Source of the DNA: LMUY01 sp965199165
Lineage (GTDB): Bacteria; Pseudomonadota; Alphaproteobacteria; Acetobacterales; Acetobacteraceae
Direction of reading: 5' to 3'
DNA length: 64,000 bases
NCBI GenBank assembly: GCA_965199165.1
Contig: OZ240681.1
Coordinates: forward strand, 2,232,001-2,296,000
The translations under genes and the position numbers were made by a program. Positions 42,929 to 52,361 of this stretch are shown piece after piece. Below the pieces are notes generated by a model. The model was not told the DNA's origin, did no database searches, and saw only the letters and a program-made list of their open reading frames with translations. Numbering within the stretch: the stretch's first letter is position 1; every line of letters starts with the position of its first letter.

Positions 42929-44476
42929 CTACTTGAAGCCGGACGCCTCCGTCAGCATCGGGCCGAGCGACATCGATCCCGTCTGCGGGAAGCCGAAGTC
43001 GAAATCGTCGTGATGCGCCCAGACCTGCAGCGTCTCCACCAGGGGCACCGCGCAGACGGCGGCGACGATCTTGCGCTGCGCCTCCGCCCAGTCCTGCGCC
43101 TGCTTGGCCAGGTCCACCTCGCTGCGGGCGGCGTCGATCTCCGGGTCGGCCACGTTGCAGTGGCTGAAATTGGTCACCGCCGTCGGCTGCAGCACGATGG
43201 AGCGCGAGGAGAAGAACTGCGTCAGGTACACGTCCGCCACCGGGAAGCGCGCGGCGGCGTAGAAGGACATGGGGCTGAGGTCCTGCCTGATCATCTGGTG
43301 GTAGGTCGCGTGCTCCACCACGTTCATGTCGACCGTGATGCCCACGCGTTTCAGCTGCGCCTGCACCACCTGCATCAGCGCCAGGCTGTTGGGCTCCTGC
43401 GTCATCACCATCTTGATCGTGACGCCGTCCTTGTAACCGGCCTCGGCCAGCAACTGCTTGGCCTTCGCCGGGTCGTACGGCAGCAGGCCGTTATCGGCGG
43501 TGAAGCCGAGGTAGCCGCTGGGGATCACGCTCTTCGGTTCGCGCGCCACGTCGGCCCCGCGCCAGCGCAGGATCTCGGCACGGTTGATGCCGTAGGCGAT
43601 CGCCTGGCGCACGCGGATGTCGTCCAGCGGCTTGGACGTGATGTTCAGGTAGATCTGCGACAGCTCCGCCGGGTCCATCACGTCGGTCACCACGTGCGGC
43701 ACCGCCTTCATGCGGGCGACCCATTTCTGGTCCTGCGCGCCATCGCCGAGGTCGATCTCGCCGTCCTGGAACGCCAGGTCCCGCGATGCGCCGGAGGGCA
43801 TGAAGCGGTAGCTGATCGCGGCGACCTTGGGCTTGCCGCGGAAATACGCGTCGTTGGCCACCAGCTCCAGCGACTGGCTCGGCGCCACCGACTTGAACAT
43901 GAACGGCCCGGTGCCGATCGGCGCCCGCTTGAAGCCGTCGCCGCGCTCGGCATAGGCCTTCTTCGACAGGATGAACCCGCCGGAATAGTTGGCGACCAGG
44001 CCGAGCAGGCTCGGCACCGGCTGCTTCAGCGTGATCCTGACGGTGTAGGGGTCGACCGCCTCGACCGACTGGAACTGCGCGTAGTCGGCGGCGAAGGCGG
44101 AGGTCGCGGCGCGGGCGACCTTGTCGTAGCTGAACACCACGTCGTCGGCCGTCATCTCGCCGTAGCTGCCATGGAACTGTACGCCGTGGCGCAGGTGGAA
44201 CGTCCAGGTCTTGCCGTCGGCACTTTCCTCCCAGCTCTGCGCCAGGTCGGGCTCCAGCGTCTTGGGGTCGATGGTGCCCGGCTTGAACCGGGTGAGCGCG
44301 TTGAAGATCCAGGCCACGGGCGCACGGTCCTGCGTGCCCACGGCGAAGTCCGGATCGAGCGTGCCGATGTCCTGCGAGAAGATCGAGACGGCGATGGCGG
44401 ATTTCGGCTCGGCGGCGGCAACGCCGTGGATCACGAGTGCAAGGGCAAGCAACGCGGTCGGCAGAACCTTCTTCAT
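42929..44476 (-). CDS. Dipeptide-type ABC substrate-binding protein, Sec-exported
   Basis: A 515-residue family 5 binding protein. Unlike the other three dipeptide-type receptors here it has a Sec signal (MKKVLPTALLALALVIHG, cleavage near VAAAE) and not a twin-arginine one. DIGTLDPDFAVG, LRHGVQFHGSYGEMTADDVV and IGTGPFMFKSV mark the DppA fold. GAGG precedes the ATG. It sits between an FAD amine oxidase gene and the permeases, so its ligand is probably that enzyme's substrate or a precursor. Confidence 0.9.
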   Translation of the reverse strand: MKKVLPTALLALALVIHGVAAAEPKSAIAVSIFSQDIGTLDPDFAVGTQDRAPVAWIFNALTRFKPGTIDPKTLEPDLAQSWEESADGKTWTFHLRHGVQFHGSYGEMTADDVVFSYDKVARAATSAFAADYAQFQSVEAVDPYTVRITLKQPVPSLLGLVANYSGGFILSKKAYAERGDGFKRAPIGTGPFMFKSVAPSQSLELVANDAYFRGKPKVAAISYRFMPSGASRDLAFQDGEIDLGDGAQDQKWVARMKAVPHVVTDVMDPAELSQIYLNITSKPLDDIRVRQAIAYGINRAEILRWRGADVAREPKSVIPSGYLGFTADNGLLPYDPAKAKQLLAEAGYKDGVTIKMVMTQEPNSLALMQVVQAQLKRVGITVDMNVVEHATYHQMIRQDLSPMSFYAAARFPVADVYLTQFFSSRSIVLQPTAVTNFSHCNVADPEIDAARSEVDLAKQAQDWAEAQRKIVAAVCAVPLVETLQVWAHHDDFDFGFPQTGSMSLGPMLTEASGFK

Positions 44477-44544
44477 CGCGGAGTCCTCATGGTTGTCTCC
44501 ATCCTAGCGACAGCGCGGTGTGGAATGACAGGGCTTCGGCACCG

Positions 44545-45699
44545 CTAACCATGCAGCGTCAGGGGCGCCGAGGGGGCGTTCCAGCCTTCGAACCGGGCGA
44601 GCCGGAACGGTGCGATGTCCAGCTCGGGCGCGCGGCCTTGCACCAGCCCGGCCAGGAGCTTCCCCGTGACCGGCCCCAGGCAGAAGCCGTGCCCGGAAAA
44701 ACCCATCGCGACCACCAGGCCCTCGACCTGCGGCGGCGCGTCGATCACCGGCAGCGCGTCCGGCGTCAGGTCGATCAGCCCGGCCCAGACGGCGTCGACC
44801 GACGCCTCGGCAAAGGCCGGGACCACCGCCGCGAACGTCTGCACCGTCAGGCTGATGCTGCCAGCCGTCGGCGCCACCGCCGGGCGGGGCGAGGCCGCCA
44901 TCCGGCCGTGCCAGGGCAGCAGCCCGCTGGTCACGCGCCAGCGCCCATCAGCCTCCTGCCGCCCGGCGCAGTCCGCGTTGGCGACGCCGATCACCTGGTC
45001 CAGCACGGTCTCGCCCGGCAGCGAGCGCAGCACGGTGACCATCGGCACCTCCAGCGGCACATCCAGGCCGAGCGGCTGCAGCAACTCGTTGCCGAAGATC
45101 CCCGCCGCCAGCACCACCCGGCCCGCCGGGATCACCTCCGTCTCGGTCCGCACGCCCGTCACCGCGCCGCCAGCGGTCTCGATCGCCACCACGCGTTCGC
45201 CGAAGCGCAGCACGGCGCCCGCCCGCTCCGCCGCGCGGACGAAGCTCATCACCGTGGCGTGCGGGTCGGCATGGCCGTCGCTGGTGCAGAGCGACGCGGC
45301 GGCCACCGTCGGCGAGACGGCCGGGGCGACGGCACGGATCTCCTTCGGGTCATGGAGGAAGCGTATGTCCAGCCCGGCCGCTTCCTGCTCGGCCACCAGA
45401 TTGCGGATCACCGGAACCTCCGCCGCGGTGCGGGCCAGGCGCAGGTTGCCGCGGCGGCGGTAATGCGTGGTTCCGTCCAGCCGCTCCGCCAGCTCGGCCC
45501 ACAAGGCCACGGCCTGCCGCGCCAGCGGCAGCTCGGCCGGATGGCGGCCGGATTGGCGCACCCCGGCCAGCGTCCAGCCGGACGCCATCGCCGCCGGACC
45601 CCACCGGTCGAGCAGCACCACGCTCAGCCCGGCGGTGGCCAGTTCGTAGGCGGTGGCCGCGCCGCTGATGCCGGCCCCGATGATCACCACGTCCGCCAT
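44545..45699 (-). CDS. FAD-dependent amine/D-amino-acid oxidase family (DAO), copy 2
   Basis: A 384-residue DAO-fold flavoenzyme with the N-terminal FAD motif VVIIGAGISGAATAYELA and the C-terminal VAMGFSGHGFCLGPVTGK typical of DadA, sarcosine or glycine oxidase relatives. It oxidises a secondary or D-alpha amine to an imine. No signal peptide, so cytoplasmic. It is clearly a paralogue of the gene at 46671-47834: both share ASGWTLAGVRQSGRHPAELP and the same ending (APLTLHG / QPLSLHG). It starts 3 bases after the ATPase stop and lies 68 bases before the binding-protein gene. Confidence 0.87.
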   Translation of the reverse strand: MADVVIIGAGISGAATAYELATAGLSVVLLDRWGPAAMASGWTLAGVRQSGRHPAELPLARQAVALWAELAERLDGTTHYRRRGNLRLARTAAEVPVIRNLVAEQEAAGLDIRFLHDPKEIRAVAPAVSPTVAAASLCTSDGHADPHATVMSFVRAAERAGAVLRFGERVVAIETAGGAVTGVRTETEVIPAGRVVLAAGIFGNELLQPLGLDVPLEVPMVTVLRSLPGETVLDQVIGVANADCAGRQEADGRWRVTSGLLPWHGRMAASPRPAVAPTAGSISLTVQTFAAVVPAFAEASVDAVWAGLIDLTPDALPVIDAPPQVEGLVVAMGFSGHGFCLGPVTGKLLAGLVQGRAPELDIAPFRLARFEGWNAPSAPLTLHG

Positions 45700-45702
45700 G
45701 CC

Positions 45703-46674
45703 CTACCCCTCCGATGCGCCGGTCGCGACGTGGCAGCGCGCCAGGTGGCCCGGCGCGGCCTCCACCAGGCTCTGCGGCCGCTCGCAGCCCGCCCGCGCCA
45801 TGCCGCACCGGGGCTGGAAGCGGCAGCCCGCCGGCATCGCGTCCAGCGGTGGCACCCGGCCCGGGATCGCGGCGAGGTCCCCCGCCGGCCGGTCCATGCG
45901 CGGGATCGCGGCGAACAGGGCGCGCGTGTACGGGTGGGCGGGGCGGGCGAACACCGCACCCACCGCCGCCTGCTCCACGATCTGTCCGGCATACATGATG
46001 GCCACGCGGTCGGCGATCTGGGCGACCACGCCGAGGTTGTGGGTGATGAACAGCATCGCCATGCCGTGCCGCGCCTTCAGGTCCGCCAGCAGGCCCAGCA
46101 CCTGCGCCTGGATCGTCACGTCCAGCGCCGTCGTCGGCTCGTCGGCCAGCAGCACCGCCGGGTCGCACACCACCGCCAGCGCGATCATCACCCGTTGCCG
46201 CATGCCGCCACTGAACTGGTGCGGGTAGTCGTCGTAACGCGTGGCCGGGGAGGGGATCTTCACCTCCTCCAACACGGCAAGCGCGGCGCGCCGGGCCTCC
46301 TTGCGGGACAGGCCGCGGTGCACGCGCAGGCTCTCCGCCACCTGGACGCCGACGGTCATCACCGGGTTGAGCCCGGTCATCGGGTCCTGGAACACCATGG
46401 CCACGGTGTCGCCCCGCAAGCGCTCCAGCTGCCGACGGGAGCAGGCGACCAGATCCACCCCCGCGGCCCAGGCCGAGCCGGTGACCCGCGTCGCCGCCGG
46501 CGGCAACAGGCCCATGATGGAGAGCGCGGTGACCGACTTGCCGCACCCGCTCTCCCCAACGAGGGCCAGGGTCTCGCCCGGGGCGAGGCCGAACGACACG
46601 CCGTCCACCGCAGGCCGCCAGGTGTCGCCCAGCCGGAACTCGGTCCGCAACGCGTCGACCGCCAGTGCGCTCAT
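45703..46674 (-). CDS. ABC transporter ATP-binding protein, DppD type
   Basis: A 323-residue ATPase: Walker A GESGCGKSV, signature FSGGMRQR, Walker B LLADEPTTALD, and four C-terminal Cys (GCRFQPRC, AGC, ARC). It lies between the two paralogous FAD oxidase genes and apart from its DppF partner at 40167-41138. The ATG at 46674 overlaps the stop of the upstream oxidase (ATGA), which fixes the start and links the genes. Confidence 0.9.
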   Translation of the reverse strand: MSALAVDALRTEFRLGDTWRPAVDGVSFGLAPGETLALVGESGCGKSVTALSIMGLLPPAATRVTGSAWAAGVDLVACSRRQLERLRGDTVAMVFQDPMTGLNPVMTVGVQVAESLRVHRGLSRKEARRAALAVLEEVKIPSPATRYDDYPHQFSGGMRQRVMIALAVVCDPAVLLADEPTTALDVTIQAQVLGLLADLKARHGMAMLFITHNLGVVAQIADRVAIMYAGQIVEQAAVGAVFARPAHPYTRALFAAIPRMDRPAGDLAAIPGRVPPLDAMPAGCRFQPRCGMARAGCERPQSLVEAAPGHLARCHVATGASEG

Positions 46675-47834
46675 CCGTGGAGCGAGAGTGGCTGCGCGGG
46701 GCCGTTCCAGCCGTCGAAGCGCGCCAGCCTGAAGGCGTCCAGCGGCACGCCCGGGGACCGCCCGTGCACGAAGTCGCACATGATCCTGCCGGTGAGCGGG
46801 CCGAGGCAGAAGCCGTGGCCGGAGAAGCCCATGGCGATCGCGAGCCCGCCCACCCCGGTGCCGTCGTCCAGCACGGGCAGCGCGTCCGGCGTCTGGTCGA
46901 TCAGGCCGGCCCAGATGCTTTCGATCCGCGCGGTGCGGAACGCCGGCACCAGCTCGCCGAACACGCCGAGCGCGTGGTGCACCGATTGCACCGTCGGCCG
47001 CACGGTGGGGGTGGCGCCTTCCTCGACTTCGCCGTGCCAGGGCTCGTGGCCGCCGCCGGCGCGGAAGCGGCCGTTGAACTCCTGCCGTCCGCCGCCATTG
47101 GCATAGCCGGTGCCGACCACCTGCTCCAACAGCGGCGGCAGCGGGGTGGAGTTCACCATCGTCACCATCATGACGTCCAGCGGCACGCGCAGGCCCAGCG
47201 GCTCCAGCAGCTCGTTGCCATACACGCCGGCCGCCAGCACGACGGCCGCCGTGGCGATGCGGCCCTTCTCGGTGACGACGGCCTGCACGCGCCCGGCTTC
47301 CGTCTCGATCGACGTGACCCGCTCGCCGAAGCGCAGCACCGCGCCCGCGCGCTCCGCCGCCAGCACGAAGGCGGCGACGCTGGCCTTCGGGTCCGCCTGC
47401 CCATCGCTCGGGCAGAGCGAGGCCAGCACGACCTTCTCCGACAGGGCGGGCGCCGCGTCCCGGATGGCGCGGCCCTCCAGCCGGATCATCTCCAGCCCGG
47501 CCGCCCCCTGCTCCGCGATCAGCTGCTCGATGATCGCGGCCTCCCCGGCATCGCGGGCGCAGCGCAGGTTGCCGCGCTGGCGGTACTGCGTGGGGGCGTC
47601 CAGCCGTTCGGCCAGCCGCTCCCACAGCCGCACCGCCTCCATGGCGAGCGGCAGTTCGGCCGGGTGGCGGCCGGACTGCCGCACGCCCGCCAACGTCCAG
47701 CCCGACGCCATCGCCGCCGGGGCGTAGCGGTCGACCAGCACGACGCGCAGGCCGCTGAGCGCAATCTCGTAGGCCGAGGCTGCGCCGCTGATCCCGGCGC
47801 CGATGACCACCACGTCGAAGCTGTCCGCCGTCAC
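46671..47834 (-). CDS. FAD-dependent amine/D-amino-acid oxidase family (DAO), copy 1
   Basis: A 387-residue flavoenzyme, first gene of the minus-strand importer operon. FAD motif VVVIGAGISGAASAYEIA; C-terminal IAMGFSGHGFCLGPLTG. It resembles the copy at 44545-45699 along its whole length, so one arose from the other by duplication, with the ATPase gene now between them. The start is GTG 47834 with GGAGGGAGT before it; a longer frame to 48053 has no family similarity. The two copies may differ in substrate (different acidic/His residues after the middle of the chain), but no ligand residue can be assigned safely. Confidence 0.86.
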   Translation of the reverse strand: MTADSFDVVVIGAGISGAASAYEIALSGLRVVLVDRYAPAAMASGWTLAGVRQSGRHPAELPLAMEAVRLWERLAERLDAPTQYRQRGNLRCARDAGEAAIIEQLIAEQGAAGLEMIRLEGRAIRDAAPALSEKVVLASLCPSDGQADPKASVAAFVLAAERAGAVLRFGERVTSIETEAGRVQAVVTEKGRIATAAVVLAAGVYGNELLEPLGLRVPLDVMMVTMVNSTPLPPLLEQVVGTGYANGGGRQEFNGRFRAGGGHEPWHGEVEEGATPTVRPTVQSVHHALGVFGELVPAFRTARIESIWAGLIDQTPDALPVLDDGTGVGGLAIAMGFSGHGFCLGPLTGRIMCDFVHGRSPGVPLDAFRLARFDGWNGPAQPLSLHG

Positions 47835-47979
47835 CGACTCCCTCCATGGGGCGATAGAGCTGCTGCCCTCATTGATGCTCGGAACGCGAGCGCGCCTCAA
47901 GGCCTTGGCGGCGGACGGGTTGCTTGAAGCTGGCCGGGCGTCCCTGTAGGCAGGCTGCGCACCCTGCCCGGACGCTTGC

Positions 47980-48513
47980 ATGTATTTCCTCGGCCGCTGG
48001 CTATCGGACGCCCTGCGCGTCGCCCTGATCCTGGCGGGCGGCCTGCTGTTCATGCAAGCCCCGGCCTTGTCGCACGATTACGGCGCGGCGTTGCGCCAGG
48101 TGGCGGAGGCGGGAGGCCGCGACATCGCGGCGCGCGAGACGACGGCCCGCGGCTACTACCCCGACCTCCAGGCTGCCTCCGAGACCGACCTGCTGGCGGC
48201 GCTGGGTAGCCGTGAGCCGTCGAACGCCGCCGGCCTCGAGCAGTCACGGGCGCGGAACACCGCGCTGGAGGCCGCGCTGGACAGCCTCGACCAGGCGCCG
48301 CCGCTGCTGCGGCCGGTCGTTGCGATCTGGGACCTGCTCGTCGCGCCCGACGCGGGCAAGCGCGCCGTGGCGGCGCAAGCCGTCCAATCGTTCGTCCCGG
48401 CCGTGCAGCTTTCCGCGGCGGCCCTGGCCTGGGCGCTGATCGGGGTCATCGTGGGTTCGTTCCTGGCGCAAATCTTGCTGCTTCCCGCCCATCGCGGGCT
48501 GCGCCGGGCGTGA
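47980..48513 (+). CDS. Small inner-membrane protein, DUF2937-like
   Basis: A 177-residue protein of unknown function. One N-terminal TM helix (ALRVALILAGGLLFMQAP), a ~100-residue soluble middle with charged helical sequence (DYGAALRQVAEAGGRD onward), and a C-terminal TM helix (SAAALAWALIGVIVGSFLAQILLL). The layout recalls DUF2937 proteins, but I am not certain. The ribosome site before ATG 47980 is weak. It is divergent from the oxidase/importer operon (145-bp gap, no gene) and 44 bases before the amidase. Confidence 0.6.
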   Translation: MYFLGRWLSDALRVALILAGGLLFMQAPALSHDYGAALRQVAEAGGRDIAARETTARGYYPDLQAASETDLLAALGSREPSNAAGLEQSRARNTALEAALDSLDQAPPLLRPVVAIWDLLVAPDAGKRAVAAQAVQSFVPAVQLSAAALAWALIGVIVGSFLAQILLLPAHRGLRRA

Positions 48514-48557
48514 CAGCGCGCGGTGCCACCGGGTGCCGGCCGCAGGAGGGAGCCGCC

Positions 48558-50000
48558 ATGCACGCCGACCTGATCCGCTTGACGGCCAACGAAGCGGTGG
48601 CGCGCTTGCGGGCCGGCGAGGCCACCCCGCTGGAGCTGATCGACGCCGCAGCCGCGCGCATCGCCGCGGTCGAGCCAGCGGTGAACGCCCTGCCGACGCT
48701 CTGCCTGGACCGCGCGCGGGACCATGCCCGGCGGCTGATGACCCACCGCGAGCCTGCTGCGGCGCAGGAGCCTGGTTGGCTCGCAGGGCTGCCGCTGGTG
48801 ATCAAGGACCTGATGGATGTCGAAGGCGTGCGGACGACCTACGGCTCCCCGCTGTTCCGCGACCACGTGCCGGCCGCGTCGCATCCGCTGGTCCGCCGCA
48901 TCGAGCGGAAGGGCGGCATCGTCATCGGCAAGTCGAACACGCCGGAGTTCGGCGCCGGCGGCAACACGTTCAACGCCGTGTTCGGCCGGACCCTGAACCC
49001 CTGGAACACGGCGCTGACCTGCGGCGGCTCCACCGGCGGCGGCGCCGTGGCGGTGGCGACCGGCGAGGCCTGGCTGGCCCAGGGCTCGGACCATGGCGGC
49101 TCCCTGCGGGGGCCGGCGACACTCTGCTCGGTCGTGGGCATCCGCCCCTCGCCCGGCCGGGTCACGCGGGGGACGGCGAACAACCTGTTCTCCCCGTTGT
49201 CGGTGCAGGGGCCGATGGCGCGCAACGTGCTGGACCTGGCGCTGTTCCTGGACACGATGGCAGGCCTCTGCCCTTCCGACCCGCTCACCTTCGACGCCCC
49301 GGCCCGCACCTTCCTGGACGCCGCGGCGGAGGCCAGGCCGCCACGCCGGGTCGCCTTCACCGCCAACTTCGGCGGGCGCCTGCCAGTCGACCGCGAGACG
49401 CGCGAAATCTGCGCCCGCGCGGTGCGGCAGTTCGAGCACGCGGGGTGCGCGGTGGAGGAGGCGTTCCCGGAGCTTGGCCCGGTCGAGGACGTGTTCCTGG
49501 CGTTGCGGTCGCAGCATTTCGTCGTCGACCGGGAGCTGCAGATCGCAGCGCATCGCGAGCAGATCAAGCCCGACATCATCTGGAACACCGAGCACGGCCT
49601 GTCGCAATCCAGCAGCCGCCTCGCCTGGGCCGAGCGCGAGCGCGCGGCGCTGTATCGGCGGTTCGCCGCTTTCTTCGACGACTACGACGTCCTGGTCACG
49701 CCCGGTTCGGCGACGCCCGCCTGGGACGTGGCGCTGCGTGCCCGCGACGTGGTCGACGGCGTCAAGCTCGACAACTACATCGCCGGCAGCGCGCTGACCT
49801 CGGCCATCACGCTGACCAGCTGCCCGGCGGTTGCCGTGCCCTGCGGCTTCGACCAGTACGGCCGTCCGGTTGGGTTGCAGATCGTCGCCCCGGCGCGCGG
49901 CGAGGCAGCAGCGCTGGCGGCGGCCCGTGTGTTCGAGTTGGCGTCCGGGCTCGACAAGCTGCTCCCGATCGATCCGCGATCCGGAACGGTGCCGCCCTGA
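48558..50000 (+). CDS. Amidase (amidase signature family)
   Basis: A 480-residue amidase signature enzyme with the full Ser-cisSer-Lys triad: K83 (VIKDLMD), S158 (CGGSTGGGA) and S182 (SDHGGSLRGPA). It hydrolyses a carboxamide or N-acyl bond in the cytoplasm. AGGAGGG is 7 bases before ATG 48558. GatA activity is unlikely because no gatB/gatC accompany it. The following aldo-keto reductase, exporter and SDR suggest a small catabolic or detoxifying operon. Confidence 0.9.
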   Translation: MHADLIRLTANEAVARLRAGEATPLELIDAAAARIAAVEPAVNALPTLCLDRARDHARRLMTHREPAAAQEPGWLAGLPLVIKDLMDVEGVRTTYGSPLFRDHVPAASHPLVRRIERKGGIVIGKSNTPEFGAGGNTFNAVFGRTLNPWNTALTCGGSTGGGAVAVATGEAWLAQGSDHGGSLRGPATLCSVVGIRPSPGRVTRGTANNLFSPLSVQGPMARNVLDLALFLDTMAGLCPSDPLTFDAPARTFLDAAAEARPPRRVAFTANFGGRLPVDRETREICARAVRQFEHAGCAVEEAFPELGPVEDVFLALRSQHFVVDRELQIAAHREQIKPDIIWNTEHGLSQSSSRLAWAERERAALYRRFAAFFDDYDVLVTPGSATPAWDVALRARDVVDGVKLDNYIAGSALTSAITLTSCPAVAVPCGFDQYGRPVGLQIVAPARGEAAALAAARVFELASGLDKLLPIDPRSGTVPP

Positions 50001-50052
50001 CCGCATTGTAGCCGAACGAGCCTCGGACGAGGCGGCCACACAGGAGAGCACC

Positions 50053-51096
50053 ATGGAGTTCAACCGCCTCGGCCATTCAGGCCTGCGCGTCCCCGCGCTT
50101 GCGTTCGGCACGGCGACCTTCGGTGGCGGCAACGACTTCTTCAAGGCGTGGGGGTCGACGGACGCCGCCGGGGCGTCCCGGCTGGTCGACGTCTGCCTCG
50201 ACCAAGGCGTCAGCCTGTTCGACAGCGCGGACGTGTACTCCACGGGCCTGGCCGAGCGAATCCTAGGCGAGGCGATCAAGGGCAAGCACAACCGCGTGCT
50301 GATCTCGACCAAGACCACGTTCCCGATGGGGACGGGGCCGAACGACTTCGGCTCTTCCCGCCAGCACATCCTGGCGGCGGTGGACGGGTCGCTGAGCCGG
50401 CTCGGCGTCGAGCACATCGACCTGCTGCAGCTGCATGGACAGGACTACAACACCCCCGTGGAGGAGACGCTGGCCACGCTGGACCAGCTCGTCCGCAGCG
50501 GAAAGGTCCGCTACGTCGGCTGCTCGAACTTCTCGGGCTGGCACCTGATGAAGTCGCTCGCCGCGTCGGACCGTTACGGCTATGCGCGCTACGTGGCGCA
50601 CCAGGCCTACTACTCCCTGCTCAACCGCGACTACGAGTGGGAGCTGCTGCCGCTCGGCCTGGACCAAGGCGTGGGCGCGGTGGTGTGGAGTCCGCTCGGA
50701 TGGGGCAAGCTGACCGGCAAGATCCGGCGCAACCAACCCGCCCAGCCGGGCAGCCGCGCGCACGACATCGCCGGCACCGGCCCGCAATACGAGGAGGAGC
50801 GGCTGTTCCGCATCGTCGACGCCCTGGACGGGGTGGCGGCGGAGACAGGCAAATCCGTCCCCCAGGTCGCGCTGAACTGGCTGCTGCGGCGGCCCACGGT
50901 GGCCACCGTCATCATCGGCGCCCGCAACGAGGAGCAGCTGGTGCAGAACATCGGTGCGGTCGGGTGGGAGCTCACGCCCGAGCAGGTGGCGGCGCTCGAC
51001 GCGGCCAGCGAGGTGACGCCCGCCTATCCCGTCTGGCACCAGTGCGGCTTCCCCATGCTCAACGAGCGGGCCGGGGGGATGAACCGGCGGAGCTGA
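50053..51096 (+). CDS. Aldo-keto reductase
   Basis: A 347-residue NADPH-dependent reductase of the AKR fold. The catalytic tetrad is present: D57 and Y62 (FDSADVYS), K87 (ISTKT) and H128 (LLQLHGQD). The C-terminal cofactor region VIIGARNEEQLVQN is typical of the YhdN/Tas-like group. CAGGAGAG precedes ATG 50053. It reduces an aldehyde or ketone; substrate unknown. It follows the amidase by 52 bases and precedes an exporter by 5, so an operon is likely. Confidence 0.9.
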   Translation: MEFNRLGHSGLRVPALAFGTATFGGGNDFFKAWGSTDAAGASRLVDVCLDQGVSLFDSADVYSTGLAERILGEAIKGKHNRVLISTKTTFPMGTGPNDFGSSRQHILAAVDGSLSRLGVEHIDLLQLHGQDYNTPVEETLATLDQLVRSGKVRYVGCSNFSGWHLMKSLAASDRYGYARYVAHQAYYSLLNRDYEWELLPLGLDQGVGAVVWSPLGWGKLTGKIRRNQPAQPGSRAHDIAGTGPQYEEERLFRIVDALDGVAAETGKSVPQVALNWLLRRPTVATVIIGARNEEQLVQNIGAVGWELTPEQVAALDAASEVTPAYPVWHQCGFPMLNERAGGMNRRS

Positions 51097-51101
51097 GGAC
51101 G

Positions 51102-52301
51102 GTGCTCGACCGTCCGGCGGCTGTGGAAGTCGGCGTGCCGCAGGGATCGGCCGCGTTGCTGACGGTGCTGACCGTCGGGGTCGGGGTGCTGGTCGCCAAC
51201 CTCTACTACGCGCAGCCGCTGATCGCCTCCATCGGTGCGGAACTGCACATCGCGCCGGAGATCGCCGGGTCGGTGGTGAGCGTGGCGCAGATCGGGTATG
51301 GCACCGGACTGTTCTTCCTCGTGCCCGCCTCCGACCTGGTCGAGAACAAGCGGCTGGTGCTCACCCTGATGGGGCTGACGGTGCTGGGGCTGGTCGGCCT
51401 GGCGACCTCCGGCGGCGCGCTGACCTTCTTCATAGCATCGTTCCTCATCGGCCTGTGTGCCACGGCGGCGCAGGTGCTGCTGCCCTTCGCGGCGCACCTG
51501 ATCCCGGAGGAGCGGCGGGGCCGGGTGGTCGGCAACATCATGGCCGGCGTGCTGACCGGCATCATGCTGGCGCGGCCGGTGGCGCTGTTCATCTCCGGCT
51601 CGTTCGGCTGGCGCGCCGTGTTCTGGATCTCGGCCTGCATGGTCTCGGCGCTGGGCCTGCTGCTGGCCCGCATGATGCCGAGCTACCGTCCGGCGGGCGG
51701 CATGCATTACGGCCGCATCATCGTGTCCATGGTCGGGTTGCTGCCGCGCATGCCGGCGCTGTGCTGGCGGTCCGCCTACGCCGCGCTCATGTTCGGCCTG
51801 TTCAACATGTTCTGGACGGCGGCGCCGCTGATGCTGGCCGGGCGCTTCGGCCTGGGCCAGCACGCCATCGGCCTGTTCGCCCTGGCCGGGGCGGGCGGGG
51901 CGCTGGCTGCCCCGATGGCTGGACGGCTTGCCGACCGGGGGCTGGAGATCGCGGCGACGGCGGGGTCGATGCTGCTCATCGCCCTGTGCTTCGGCGCGAC
52001 CGGCTGGGCCGTGGCGGCCACGGCGCTGCTTCCGCTGGTCGTCGCCACGGTGCTGCTCGACGCGTCCGTGCAGACCAACCAGGTGGTCAGCCGGCGCACG
52101 GTGTTCGGCACGCCGGCGGCGATCCGCGGCCGCGTGAACGCGCTCTACATGACGTCGACGTTCATCGGCGGCGCGACCGGCTCGCTGCTGGGCACGCTCA
52201 CCTACGATGCGGGCGGCTGGAGCGCCACGGCGGGCACCGGCGTGGCGACGGGCGTGGTCCTGCTCGGGCTACTCGCGATCGAGATGCGCCGAGCGCGTTG
52301 A
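51102..52301 (+). CDS. MFS transporter (AraJ-like exporter type)
   Basis: A 399-residue major facilitator protein with about 12 TM helices. VGVLVANLYYAQPLIASIG in the first helix is typical of the AraJ/YdhP-type exporter group. The loop after helix 2 is SDLVENKRLV, a degenerate version of motif A. Start at GTG 51102 with TGAGGA just before it; no ATG is suitable. The arginine of motif B is not evident. Probably exports a metabolite or drug. It lies between a reductase and an SDR gene on one strand. Confidence 0.82.
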   Translation: MLDRPAAVEVGVPQGSAALLTVLTVGVGVLVANLYYAQPLIASIGAELHIAPEIAGSVVSVAQIGYGTGLFFLVPASDLVENKRLVLTLMGLTVLGLVGLATSGGALTFFIASFLIGLCATAAQVLLPFAAHLIPEERRGRVVGNIMAGVLTGIMLARPVALFISGSFGWRAVFWISACMVSALGLLLARMMPSYRPAGGMHYGRIIVSMVGLLPRMPALCWRSAYAALMFGLFNMFWTAAPLMLAGRFGLGQHAIGLFALAGAGGALAAPMAGRLADRGLEIAATAGSMLLIALCFGATGWAVAATALLPLVVATVLLDASVQTNQVVSRRTVFGTPAAIRGRVNALYMTSTFIGGATGSLLGTLTYDAGGWSATAGTGVATGVVLLGLLAIEMRRAR

Positions 52302-52361
52302 GGCAGACGGTGGCGCCGAGGCCGCGCGCCGCATAGCCTTGCCCCACATCGAGGAAAGGGC

